64,000 bases of DNA from Rhodanobacter glycinis (lineage in GTDB: Bacteria; Pseudomonadota; Gammaproteobacteria; Xanthomonadales; Rhodanobacteraceae). The stretch covers positions 1 to 64,000 of the forward strand of contig NZ_FOSR01000010.1 in the NCBI RefSeq assembly GCF_900114325.1. Reading direction: 5' to 3'. Of this stretch, positions 35,425 to 43,479 are shown in pieces; the stretch's first letter is position 1; each line of letters starts with the position of its first letter. Made by a program: the position numbers and the translations under genes. Below the pieces are notes generated by a model, which worked only from the letters and a program-made list of their open reading frames with translations, was not told where the DNA came from and did no database searches.

Positions 35425-36576
35425 GTGAGCATCGGATCCAGAGTGTGGCTGCGGGCCACCGGCGGCATGCGCGGTGCGTTGCTGTCGCTGTTGTGCATGC
35501 TGGGCCTGGGCGCGTTCGCCGGCCAGGCGCATGCCGGCTATGCGGCGATCGTGGTCGACGCATCGACAGGCAAGGTGCTGGAACAGGTCAACGCCGACCA
35601 GCGCAACTATCCCGCCTCGCTGACCAAGATGATGACTCTCTACTTCGCCTTCCAGGGCTTGAAGAGCGGGCGCCTGAAGCTCGACCAGCAACTGCCGGTG
35701 TCCGCGTGGGCGGCCAGTCGTGCGCCCACCAAGCTGGGCCTGCGTCGTGGCGAGACCATCAGCTTGCGCGACTGCATCCTGGGTATCGTCACCAAGTCGG
35801 CGAACGATGCAGCCACGGTAGTGGCCGAAGCCATCGGTGGCAGCGAGCCGCATTTCGCCGAAATGATGAATGCGCAGGCGGCCTTGCTGGGCATGGACGG
35901 CACCCACTTCGACAACGCTTCGGGCCTGCCGGACCCGCGTAACGTGTCCACCGCGCACGATCTGGTCCGGTTGTCGATGGCGCTGTATCGCGACTTTCCG
36001 CAGTACGCGCATTTCTTCGCCACGCGCGAGTTCACTTTCCGCGGGCACATCGTGCGCGGCCACAACCGCCTGATGTACCGCTACCCGGGCATGGACGGCC
36101 TGAAGACCGGTTTCACCGACGCCTCGGGTTTCAACCTGGCGTCCACGGCGGTGCGCAATGGCCATCGCCTGTTCGGCGTGGTGCTGGGCAGCCGCACGGC
36201 GGCGATCCGTGACGACCTGATGGCCAAGCTGCTGGATGACGGCTTCGAGGGGCGCTCGACCTCGCCCGAGCTGGTCGCTGCGGCGGCAGGCGAACGCGGC
36301 ACCAGCCGTGCATTGCACATCCTGGAAGAACTGTCGCCGATTCCGGCGGCCGAGGCGCATCCGGTGCCGGGAATGCCGATGCATCGCCGGCGTCGCGCAC
36401 ATGCGCATCATGTGCAGGTGGCGGCCGTCAGTCGCGCGTGCAAGAGGCACCATTCGGTTGCCGAGTGTCGCCGCATCGCTGCGCGGCATGCGAAGAAGCA
36501 TTCCGTTCGCCTTGCCTCGCGGCATCGCTCGCACCGGCCGGTTGAAGTGGCCTCGCGTCGCGATACGGACGGCTGA
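35425..36576 (+). CDS. D-alanyl-D-alanine carboxypeptidase/endopeptidase (PBP5/PBP7-like)
   Basis: Periplasmic S11 serine peptidase trimming peptidoglycan stem peptides; 383 aa. A signal peptide (ending QAHA, about residue 37) precedes the catalytic motifs SLTKMM (Ser65, Lys68), SAND and KTGFTDASG. A His/Arg-rich C-terminal tail (about residues 315-383) replaces the amphipathic membrane anchor of PBP5, so it may be soluble or bind wall polymers. The GTG at 35425 is used; the ATG at 35467 also leaves a complete signal peptide (MRGALLSLL) and could be the true start. It shares a terminator with the convergent metK. Confidence 0.87.
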   Translation: MSIGSRVWLRATGGMRGALLSLLCMLGLGAFAGQAHAGYAAIVVDASTGKVLEQVNADQRNYPASLTKMMTLYFAFQGLKSGRLKLDQQLPVSAWAASRAPTKLGLRRGETISLRDCILGIVTKSANDAATVVAEAIGGSEPHFAEMMNAQAALLGMDGTHFDNASGLPDPRNVSTAHDLVRLSMALYRDFPQYAHFFATREFTFRGHIVRGHNRLMYRYPGMDGLKTGFTDASGFNLASTAVRNGHRLFGVVLGSRTAAIRDDLMAKLLDDGFEGRSTSPELVAAAAGERGTSRALHILEELSPIPAAEAHPVPGMPMHRRRRAHAHHVQVAAVSRACKRHHSVAECRRIAARHAKKHSVRLASRHRSHRPVEVASRRDTDG

Positions 36577-36607
36577 GCCGCCGCGCCGGTTCTGCCTTCG
36601 ATACAAA

Positions 36608-36638
36608 GAAAAAGCCCGCGGCAAGCCGCGGGCTTTTT
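36608..36638. terminator. bidirectional terminator between the carboxypeptidase and metK
   Basis: AAAAAGCCCGCGGC and GCCGCGGGCTTTTT form a 14-bp stem around 3 bases, with an A-run on one side and a T-run on the other, so it can act in both directions. Confidence 0.92.
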
Positions 36639-36659
36639 CGTGCAGCAGCGGCGAGCTGC

Positions 36660-37859
36660 TTACTTCAGCTTGGCATCGGCGCGCAGCGCCTCGGCCTTGT
36701 CGGTCTTCTCCCACGAGAACGCCGTGTAGCTTTCGCCGTTGGCGCCCTTGATCTCCACCGGCTTGCGGCCGAAATGGCCGTTGCTGGCGGTTTGCTGGTA
36801 GATCGGGTGGATCAGGTCGAGCATCTTGATGATGCCGTACGGGCGCAGGTCGAAGTGCTTGCGGATCAGCTTTTCGATCTTCTCGTCCGGAATCTTGCCG
36901 GTGCCGAAGGTGGTGACCGAGATCGAGGTCGGCTCGGCCACGCCGATGGCGTAGCTCACCTGCACCTCGCAGCGGTCGGCAATGCCGGCGGCCACGATGT
37001 TCTTGGCCACGTAGCGTGCGGCGTAGGCGGCCGAACGGTCCACCTTCGACGGGTCCTTGCCGGAGAACGCGCCACCACCGTGACGGGCCCAGCCGCCGTA
37101 GGTGTCGACGATGATCTTGCGGCCGGTCAGGCCGCAGTCGCCCACCGGTCCACCGATCACGAACTTGCCGGTCGGATTGATGTGGAACTTGGTGCCCTTG
37201 TGCAGCAGCTTGGCCGGCAGCACCGGCTTCAGGATGTACTCGCGCACAGCCTCGATCAGGTCCTTCTGCTTCACGCTGGGATCGTGCTGGGTGGATAGCA
37301 CCACGGCGTCGATGGCGACCGCCTTGTCATCCTCGTAGCGCAAGGTGACCTGGCTCTTGGTGTCCGGGCGCAGCCACGGCAGCGGCGAGTTCTTCTTCTT
37401 GCGGATCTTGGTCTGCTGCTCCACCAGGCGATGCGCGTAGTGGATCGCCGCGGGCATGTACTCGCTGGTTTCGTTGGTGGCGTAGCCGAACATCAGGCCC
37501 TGGTCGCCGGCACCCTGTTCCTCGGGCTTCTTGCGATCCACGCCCTGGTTGATGTCGGGCGACTGCTTGCCGATCAGGTTGAGCACGCCGCAGGTGGCGC
37601 CGTCGAAGCCGACTTCGCTGGAGTTGTAGCCGATGTCCAGGATGACCTTGCGGGTCAGGCTTTCCAGGTCGATCCAGGCGCTGGTGGTGATCTCGCCGGC
37701 GACGATCGCGACGCCGGTCTTCACCATGGTTTCGCAGGCCACGCGGGCGCGCGGGTCCTGCGCGATGATCGCGTCGAGGACGGCGTCGGAAATCTGGTCG
37801 GCGACCTTGTCCGGATGGCCTTCGGAGACCGATTCGGAGGTGAAGAGGAAGTTGCTCAT
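36660..37859 (-). CDS. metK: S-adenosylmethionine synthetase
   Basis: Makes SAM from methionine and ATP; 399 aa, cytoplasmic homotetramer in the family. Seen: [24 protein letters not shown] at the N-terminus with the catalytic His in [16 protein letters not shown], the hallmark [18 protein letters not shown], and the C-terminal YGHFGR-like NGHFGRKP. The ATG sits 10 bases from a 26-bp palindrome shared with metF and metE, and a plausible promoter lies just before it. No riboswitch is evident in its short leader, so control is probably at the DNA level. Monocistronic. Confidence 0.97.
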   Translation of the reverse strand: MSNFLFTSESVSEGHPDKVADQISDAVLDAIIAQDPRARVACETMVKTGVAIVAGEITTSAWIDLESLTRKVILDIGYNSSEVGFDGATCGVLNLIGKQSPDINQGVDRKKPEEQGAGDQGLMFGYATNETSEYMPAAIHYAHRLVEQQTKIRKKKNSPLPWLRPDTKSQVTLRYEDDKAVAIDAVVLSTQHDPSVKQKDLIEAVREYILKPVLPAKLLHKGTKFHINPTGKFVIGGPVGDCGLTGRKIIVDTYGGWARHGGGAFSGKDPSKVDRSAAYAARYVAKNIVAAGIADRCEVQVSYAIGVAEPTSISVTTFGTGKIPDEKIEKLIRKHFDLRPYGIIKMLDLIHPIYQQTASNGHFGRKPVEIKGANGESYTAFSWEKTDKAEALRADAKLK

Positions 37860-37868
37860 CGCGGCATT

Positions 37869-37894
37869 TATCCTTCTTTACGGATAAAGAGATG
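37869..37894. promoter_or_regulatory. 26-bp palindromic operator before metK
   Basis: On the coding strand the site runs from CATCTCTTTATCC to AAGGATA, with TTTATCC and GGATAAA as a perfect 7-bp inverted repeat at its core. It matches the metE site at about 20 of 26 columns, including CTTTATCCG, and the metF site at 14 or more. It lies at about +8 to +33 from the predicted transcript start and partly covers the ribosome site, a position suited to a repressor. Confidence 0.65.
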
Positions 37895-37908
37895 GAAAGG
37901 GGTTGGAC

Positions 37909-37937
37909 ATGATACAGCCTGTGGCCGGGAATTTCAT
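37909..37937 (-). promoter_or_regulatory. possible metK promoter
   Basis: On the minus strand ATGAAA (-35, 4 of 6 matches) and TATCAT (-10, 5 of 6) are spaced by 17 bases, placing the transcript start near 37902, a few bases before the shared operator. The -35 is weak. Confidence 0.45.
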
Positions 37938-38038
37938 CGGGAAGCATCGGCCGGGTTGATTTCGTTCATGTTACTCCCGCGAGTCTCCGAGGGCAGCCAT
38001 CCCTGGCCGCCCCAAGGTGCATCAGTGGAGAGGGTGAT

Positions 38039-40315
38039 TCAGGCGGCGACCTCCAGTTCGCTGCGAACCTCGCGCGCGGCAGCGACCATCGCATTGAGCG
38101 CCGGGGTCACCTCGGCCCAGCCGCGGGTTTTCAGTCCGCAATCGGGATTCACCCACAATTGCGCCGGATCGAGCACGCGTAGCGCCAGCCGCAGCAAGTC
38201 GGCCATTTCCTCGCGGCCGGGCACGCGCGGCGAGTGGATGTCGTACACGCCGGGCCCGATGCCGCCGGGGTAGCGGTAGCGCTCGAAGGCGTCGAGCAGT
38301 TCCATACGCGAGCGGCTGCTTTCGATCGAGATGACGTCGGCATCCAGCGCGGCTACCGCATCGATGATCGCGTTGAATTCGCTGTAGCACATGTGGGTGT
38401 GGATCTGGGTGGCGTCGGCCACGCCGCCGGCGGTGATGCGGAAGCAGGTGACGGCCCAGTCCAGGTAATGCGCCTGCTCGGCATGGCGCAGCGGCAGGCC
38501 TTCGCGCAGGGCCGGTTCGTCGATCTGGATGATGCCGATGCCGGCAGCTTCCAGATCGTGCACCTCGTCGCGCAGGGCCAGGGCCAGCTGGCGGCAGACG
38601 GTTTCGCGCGGCAGGTCGTCGCGCACGAACGACCATTGCAGCACCGTCACCGGACCGGTAAGCATGCCCTTGACCGGCTTCTCGGTCAGCGACTGCGCGT
38701 AGCTCGACCAGCGGACGGTCATCGGTGCGGGACGCGCCACGTCGCCCCAGATGATCGGCGGTTTCACGCAGCGCGAGCCGTAGCTCTGCACCCAGCCGTG
38801 GCGGGTGAAGGCGAAGCCGTCGAGCTGCTCGCCGAAGTACTCCACCATGTCGTTGCGCTCGGGCTCGCCGTGTACCAGCACGTCGAGGCCAGCCGCTTCC
38901 TGCTGCTGCAACACTTGGCGGATCTCGTCGGCCAGCACCTGTTCGTAGGCCTTGTCGTCGAGGCGGCCGGCGCGATGATCGGCGCGGGCGCGACGCAGCG
39001 TTTCGGTTTGCGGAAACGAGCCGATGGTGGTGGTGGGCAGCAGCGGCAGCGGGCGCACTTCGGCCTGCACGGCACGCCGGTGCAGGTAGGCGGAACGGCG
39101 TTGCGCCGCCTGCGCGCTGAGGCCATGCAGGCGGGCGCGGACGTCGTTGCGCTGCACGCCGGCGGTGCTGGCGCGGTCGGCGAGGCGAGCGGCCTGTGCC
39201 TGCAGCGCTTGCGCGGCCTCGTCCTGACCGTCCAGCGCGCGGGCGTAGAGCTGTTGTTCCTCCAGCTTCTGCACGCCGAAGGCGAGCCAGCCGCGCAGCT
39301 CGTCGGGCAGGCCGGTTTCCTGTCCGGCATCCAGCGGCACATGCAGTAGCGAGCACGATGGCGCCAGCCACAGGCGATCGCGACCAAGCTTGTCCAGCGC
39401 CTTGTGCAGCAACGGCAGCACCTTGCGCGGCGAGCTGCGCCAGATGTTGCGGCCATCGACGACACCGACGCTGAGCACGCGCTCGGCAGGCAGTGCGGCG
39501 AGCACCGCGTCGAGCTGCTCCGGTGCGCGGGCCAGATCGATGTGCAGACCGTCCACTGGCAATTCGGTGGCCAGCGCGAGGTTGTCGTCCAGCGCGCCGA
39601 AGTAGGTGGCAAGCAGGCGCTTCGGCGACGCACCGAGTGCCAGCGCCGCGTAGGCGGTGGCGTAGGCGTGGCGCGTGGGCGCGTCCAGGTCCAGCGTGAG
39701 GCAGGGCTCGTCCAGTTGCACCCAGGCCACGCCGGCTTCGTGCAGTTTTTCCAGCAGCGCGATGTAGGCGGGCAGCAATGCATCGAGCAGGGCCAGCGGA
39801 TCGCTGCCGTCGGTGGTCTTGGCCAGTTTCAGGAACGATACCGGTCCGAGCAGCACCGGCCGCGCGTCCAGGCCCAGCGCCTGCGCCTCGCGGCATTCGG
39901 CCAGCGGCTTGTCGCCGGCGAGGCGGAAGCGCTGGCCGGCGTGCAGTTCGGGCACGAGGTAGTGGTAGTTGGTGTCGAACCACTTGGTCATTTCCAGCGC
40001 GTGCAAACCATCGCCGCCGCGCGCCATGGCGAAGTAGCCGGCCAGCGGATCGGCGGCGAGGAGGGCGCGGTAGCGTTCGGGCACGGCATCGAACAGCACG
40101 GCGGTGTCGAGCACGTGGTCGTACAGCGAGAAGTCGTTCACCGGCACGCTGTCGGCGCCGGCGTCGCGGGCCAGATTCCAGTGGCGTGCGCGCAGGTCGC
40201 GGGCGGTGTCGAGCAGGGCGGTGGCGTTGCCATCGCGCCAGTAGGTTTCGAGGGCGCGCTTGAGTTCGCGTCGGCGACCCATGCGCGGAAAGCCGAGGCA
40301 GGTGGTGCGTGTCAT
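38039..40315 (-). CDS. metE: cobalamin-independent methionine synthase
   Basis: Transfers methyl from 5-methyl-THF-triglutamate to homocysteine using zinc; 758 aa with two TIM-barrel halves. Seen: N-terminal GFPRMGRRRELKRALE, the C-terminal barrel start TTTIGSFPQTETLRRAR, ERNDMVEYFGEQLDGF, the zinc-ligand region QIHTHMCYSEFN (His and Cys), and CGLKTRGWAE with the third ligand Cys. The ATG giving MTRTTCLGF follows a GAGGAA site; the frame is open upstream into the leader without conservation. Its 570-base upstream region holds a cobalamin riboswitch, a 26-bp operator, a promoter and MetJ-like boxes, so repression by B12 and by methionine status is expected. Confidence 0.97.
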   Translation of the reverse strand: MTRTTCLGFPRMGRRRELKRALETYWRDGNATALLDTARDLRARHWNLARDAGADSVPVNDFSLYDHVLDTAVLFDAVPERYRALLAADPLAGYFAMARGGDGLHALEMTKWFDTNYHYLVPELHAGQRFRLAGDKPLAECREAQALGLDARPVLLGPVSFLKLAKTTDGSDPLALLDALLPAYIALLEKLHEAGVAWVQLDEPCLTLDLDAPTRHAYATAYAALALGASPKRLLATYFGALDDNLALATELPVDGLHIDLARAPEQLDAVLAALPAERVLSVGVVDGRNIWRSSPRKVLPLLHKALDKLGRDRLWLAPSCSLLHVPLDAGQETGLPDELRGWLAFGVQKLEEQQLYARALDGQDEAAQALQAQAARLADRASTAGVQRNDVRARLHGLSAQAAQRRSAYLHRRAVQAEVRPLPLLPTTTIGSFPQTETLRRARADHRAGRLDDKAYEQVLADEIRQVLQQQEAAGLDVLVHGEPERNDMVEYFGEQLDGFAFTRHGWVQSYGSRCVKPPIIWGDVARPAPMTVRWSSYAQSLTEKPVKGMLTGPVTVLQWSFVRDDLPRETVCRQLALALRDEVHDLEAAGIGIIQIDEPALREGLPLRHAEQAHYLDWAVTCFRITAGGVADATQIHTHMCYSEFNAIIDAVAALDADVISIESSRSRMELLDAFERYRYPGGIGPGVYDIHSPRVPGREEMADLLRLALRVLDPAQLWVNPDCGLKTRGWAEVTPALNAMVAAAREVRSELEVAA

Positions 40316-40504
40316 GTGGAATTCCTCTTGCGTAATGGTGCAAAGAGGAACGAAGGGCGATTGCGTGCCGTGAGGCGGGCGCAAGCGTCGACCTTCGCCC
40401 CCGCGGGCGAACCGGGCCACATGGCAGGACTGCGTCGCCAGGCGACCGCCTTCCCGCCACGAAACCCAGGCCGGACGAGGCGCGGCCTTGCGGGGCGCGC
40501 TTCG

Positions 40505-40705
40505 GCCAAGGCAGGTCTTCGGGCTCGTGGATATGGCTCAGGACACCTGAGCCGCCTAATGCCCGCCGCTTCCCGAACCAGATTTCCTGGCCCAGTGCGA
40601 TGGCGGGGGTCGTTTCCACATACCGCTGCGGGGCAGCGCCGGATTCGCACCGGCTTCCCTTTTCATTTCATCTCTCTATTCGGATAAAGGGATGAAAACC
40701 TTGGC
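40505..40705 (-). ncRNA. adenosylcobalamin riboswitch before metE
   Basis: On the minus strand the diagnostic blocks are clear: AAGGGAAGCCGGTGCGAATC, then CCGGCGCTGCCCCGCAGCGG, and the 3' B12 box AGCCCGAAGACCTGCC. P1 closes between GCCAAGG (5', plus 40699-40705) and CCTTGGC (3', plus 40505-40511). High B12 would shut off metE in favour of MetH, the usual logic. The predicted promoter starts transcription about 3 bases before P1. About 190 bases separate the aptamer from the ATG; no obvious U-tract terminator was found there. The P2 arm coincides with a 26-bp putative operator. Confidence 0.95.
40669..40694. promoter_or_regulatory. 26-bp palindromic operator inside the cobalamin riboswitch P2 arm
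   Basis: The sequence runs from CATCTCTCTATT to AAAGGGATG on the plus strand; read on the metE strand it begins CATCCCTTTATCCG and ends AGAGATG. It aligns without gaps to the metK (37869) and metF (7244) sites. It lies about 14-39 bases after the predicted start of transcription. Because the P2 arm is the variable part of cobalamin riboswitches, the same bases can serve as RNA hairpin and DNA operator. Confidence 0.6.
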
Positions 40706-40714
40706 GTGACGAAG

Positions 40715-40742
40715 ATTAGACGTATGGACGTCCATCTGTCAA
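40715..40742 (-). promoter_or_regulatory. metE promoter
   Basis: On the minus strand, consensus TTGACA (40737-40742), a 16-base spacer and TCTAAT (40715-40720, 5 of 6 matches to TATAAT). The transcript would start near 40708, at the 5' edge of the riboswitch. Confidence 0.72.
40718..40741. promoter_or_regulatory. MetJ-like met-box array at the metE promoter
   Basis: Three contiguous 8-bp units, AGACGTAT, GGACGTCC and ATCTGTCA (plus strand), contain the perfect palindrome ATGGACGTCCAT (40724-40735) lying between the -35 and -10 boxes. GACGTATGGACGTC is identical to the array before metX. Binding here would directly block RNA polymerase. Confidence 0.65.
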
Positions 40743-40885
40743 ACGCCGTGATGGCTGCGCTGCAAGCCCTCCCTTGATCGCTGGCCTGGAGCATGAGGCG
40801 CTGTCACGCCGCTGACGCATGGGCGCAACGCCAGCGTCCGGGAAATCGCGCAATCTTGCGACGGGCCAAGCCGACGGGTACCGAC

Positions 40886-42592
40886 ATGCAAGCCATCGAA
40901 CAGCGTCTGCAGCAACGTTATCCAGACTGGTTTCGCGGACGTCGCGGCCACCTTGCCGCGCCACTGTTGCGTACCGTGGCGCGCTGGTCGCGATTCGACC
41001 ATGTCGACGCCTTCATGGCCGAGCATGGCCATCTGCGCGGCTTCGACTTTGTCCATGCCGCGGTGCGGCGACTGGTCACGGACCACGCCGTCACCGCGGC
41101 GAGCCTGGCGCGCATTCCGTCACGCGGAGGATTGCTGGTGGTCGCCAACCATCCCTGCGGCGGCCTCGACGCGATGGCCTTGCTGGACATGCTGGGCCAG
41201 GTCCGCCAGGACGTGCGGATCGTCGCCAACGACGTGCTGACCCTGATCGACCCCCTGTCGGAACTGCTGCTGCCGGTGCGCGTGTTCGGCGGCGGCGCCG
41301 GCGTGGCCGATCTGCGCCGGGTGCGGCGCGCGCTGCGCGACGGACAATGCGTGGTGGTGTTTCCCGCCGGCGAAGTGTCGCGACTGGGGCCGCGTGGCGT
41401 GCGCGACACGCGCTGGCAACCCGGCTTCCTGCGATTTGCGCGAAGCGCCGGGGTGCCGGTGTTGCCGGTGCGCATCGAGGCGCGCAACTCCGCCTTGTTC
41501 TACGGCGTCTCGGCACTCTGTCGTCCGGCATCGACCGCCCTGCTGCCACGGGAAATATTCGCGCGGCGGCGTCAGCCGGTGCGCCTGCACGTCGGCATGC
41601 CGCTGTCGATCGCGGCGGACATGGACGAACGGGCGGCAATCGGCAGCATTCGCCAGGCGCTGTATGCGACCGGTCGCGGCGAGGCTGTCACCGTGGCCGG
41701 CCCCGCGCCACTGGCGGCGCCCATCGATGCCCGCGTGCTGGCGGCGGCCGTGGCGGCCACCGAACTGCTCGGCAGCACCAGTGACGGCAAGCAGATTCGC
41801 ATGGCGCGTGATGCCGGCGGTTCGCCGTTGCTGCAGGAAATCGGCCGGCTGCGCGAGTTGACCTTCCGCGAAGTCGGCGAAGGCACCGGGCGCAGCTGCG
41901 ATCTCGATGCCTACGACGCGTATTACGACCACATCCTGGTCTGGGACGCGAGCGCCGCGCGCATCGCCGGCGCCTATCGCGTGATGCGCGGTGCCGCAGC
42001 GATGGCAAGCGCCGGTCTGGCCGGCTTGTACACGGCCTCGCTGTTCCGTTATGCGGACGCGGCGGTGCCGCGGCTTGCCGCTGGCCTGGAACTGGGGCGC
42101 AGCTTCGTGGTGCCGGACTACTGGGGTAGCCGCAGCCTCGATTATCTGTGGCAGGGCATCGGTGCCTACCTGCGTCGCTATCCGGGCGTGCGCTATCTCT
42201 ATGGTGCGGTGTCGATCAGCGCCGCGTTGCCACGTCGCGCCAGCGAACAGGTGGTGGCCTATTACCGATGCTTCTACGGCAGCGGGGAGGCGCTGGCCAG
42301 CGCGCGTCGTCCGTTCGCCTTCAAGCATGCAGCACCGGCGTTTGACGGACTCGACAGCGCTACGGCCTTCGGTGCGCTGAAGGTCGCGCTGGACCGGCTT
42401 GGTACCTCGGTGCCGACGCTGTACAAGCAATACACCGAGCTGTGCGAACCCGGCGGTGCGCGCTTCCTCGCCTTCGGCGTGGATCCGGATTTCAGCGGTT
42501 CCATCGATGGCCTGATCGAGGTGGATCTGGAGCGGCTGCGACCACGCAAACGCCAGCGTTATCTCGAAAATCGGCAAGGCGCGGCGGCATGA
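40886..42592 (+). CDS. bifunctional acyltransferase (ornithine-lipid synthase OlsF-like)
   Basis: 568 aa with two recognisable halves. The N-terminal half (about residues 60-270) is a lysophospholipid-acyltransferase domain with VVANHPCGGLDAM (the NHPxGxxD variant) and VVVFPAGEVSR. The C-terminal half (about 320-560) is a GNAT-like OlsB/hemolysin-type domain with LRELTFREVGEGTG, DHILVWD, RVMRG and ELGRSFVVPDYWG. This pairing matches OlsF, which makes ornithine lipids by N-acylating ornithine and then O-acylating the product. Head-group specificity cannot be read from sequence. The start is MQAIEQRLQQRYPDW at 40886 with a weak ribosome site. It overlaps the LpxH-like gene by 4 bases, suggesting a membrane-lipid operon. 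Confidence 0.75.
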   Translation: MQAIEQRLQQRYPDWFRGRRGHLAAPLLRTVARWSRFDHVDAFMAEHGHLRGFDFVHAAVRRLVTDHAVTAASLARIPSRGGLLVVANHPCGGLDAMALLDMLGQVRQDVRIVANDVLTLIDPLSELLLPVRVFGGGAGVADLRRVRRALRDGQCVVVFPAGEVSRLGPRGVRDTRWQPGFLRFARSAGVPVLPVRIEARNSALFYGVSALCRPASTALLPREIFARRRQPVRLHVGMPLSIAADMDERAAIGSIRQALYATGRGEAVTVAGPAPLAAPIDARVLAAAVAATELLGSTSDGKQIRMARDAGGSPLLQEIGRLRELTFREVGEGTGRSCDLDAYDAYYDHILVWDASAARIAGAYRVMRGAAAMASAGLAGLYTASLFRYADAAVPRLAAGLELGRSFVVPDYWGSRSLDYLWQGIGAYLRRYPGVRYLYGAVSISAALPRRASEQVVAYYRCFYGSGEALASARRPFAFKHAAPAFDGLDSATAFGALKVALDRLGTSVPTLYKQYTELCEPGGARFLAFGVDPDFSGSIDGLIEVDLERLRPRKRQRYLENRQGAAA

Positions 42593-43411
42593 AGCGCGTG
42601 ACAACCCCAGGCGAGCGGCGCTTGCGGGCTGTCTTCATCTTCGATGTGCATCTGGGCACCAAACACTGCCATGCGGCCGAGCTGGCGGATTTTCTCGACG
42701 GCTTGCGCTGCGAACGGCTCTATCTGGTGGGCGACATTGTCGATCTCTGGTGGATTGCCCGGCGACGTACACGCTGGAACGGCGCCCATGCGCGCGTGAT
42801 CGAAGCCCTGCATGCCTTGCATCAGCGCGGCACGGTGCTGATCTACGTGCCCGGCAATCACGACCGGCCGGTGCGTCGCCTCTGTGGACTGATGGTGCCG
42901 GGCATGCGCGTGCGGCGGCGCGCGATCCATGAGACCGCCGACGGACGGCGCCTGCTGGTGACCCACGGCGACGACTACGACAACGTCACCCAGTTCGGCG
43001 GCTTGCAGGAACGCCTGGGCGACTGGATCTATTACCGCATCCTCAGTTGCGACCGCTTGCTGAACCTGGCACGGCGACGGCTCGGCCAGCGGCACTGGTC
43101 GCTGTTGTCATTCGTGAAGCGACAGAGCGGTGCCGCCGAACGGTATCGCGCGCTTTGTGCAGGCCGGGCTGGAGGATGCCGCGCGGCGCCAGCTCGACGG
43201 CATCGTTTGCGGGCACATTCATCGCGCCGGGCTGATGCAGCGCGACGAACTGGTATATGCCAACGATGGCGACTGGGTGGAGAGCCTGACCGCATTGACC
43301 GAAGACGCGGATGGCGTGCTGCGCCTGCTCAGCCATCACGGCGAGCTGCTGGCCGAAGTTCTCCCGCGCCTGCGCCTGACCTCGGCTACCTGCGAGGAAC
43401 TGGCGGCCTGA
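42589..43411 (+). pseudogene. UDP-2,3-diacylglucosamine diphosphatase-like metallophosphoesterase, frameshifted
   Basis: From the ATG at 42589 the frame encodes the first part of an LpxH/LpxI-like calcineurin phosphoesterase: FDVHLGT (first metal Asp), LVGDIVDLW, VPGNHDR and LVTHGDDYD. At about 43143 the frame is lost; the next frame continues with IARFVQAGLEDAARRQLDGI, then the expected CGHIHRAG and ANDGDWVESLT, ending at 43411. The two parts join to about 273 aa, the normal length. Loss of one AT from a TATATCGCG-like sequence, leaving TATCGCG, or a one-base insertion, would explain it. Without the shift the product ends in an unrelated tail at 43473 and lacks the last metal histidines. Either a recent pseudogene or a sequencing error; the gene starts inside the stop codon of the acyltransferase gene. 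Confidence 0.82.
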
Positions 43412-43479
43412 TCACGGCGCGGGCAATTTGCGCGGCGGTGCATAATCAGGCCGTGTATCCGGCTGCACGGTGATCTTCG

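Noticed and set aside
38022-40619. An 865-codon open frame on the minus strand over metE, and similar long frames such as 26285-28894
   Set aside because: They are shadows of real genes in another frame. GC-rich codon use leaves antisense and shifted frames open; their products are Arg/Ala/Pro-rich with no domain.
42589-43473. Programmed frameshifting in the LpxH-like gene
   Set aside because: No slippery heptamer (X XXY YYZ) or stimulatory hairpin is visible near 43143, and LpxH-type proteins are not known to need frameshifting.
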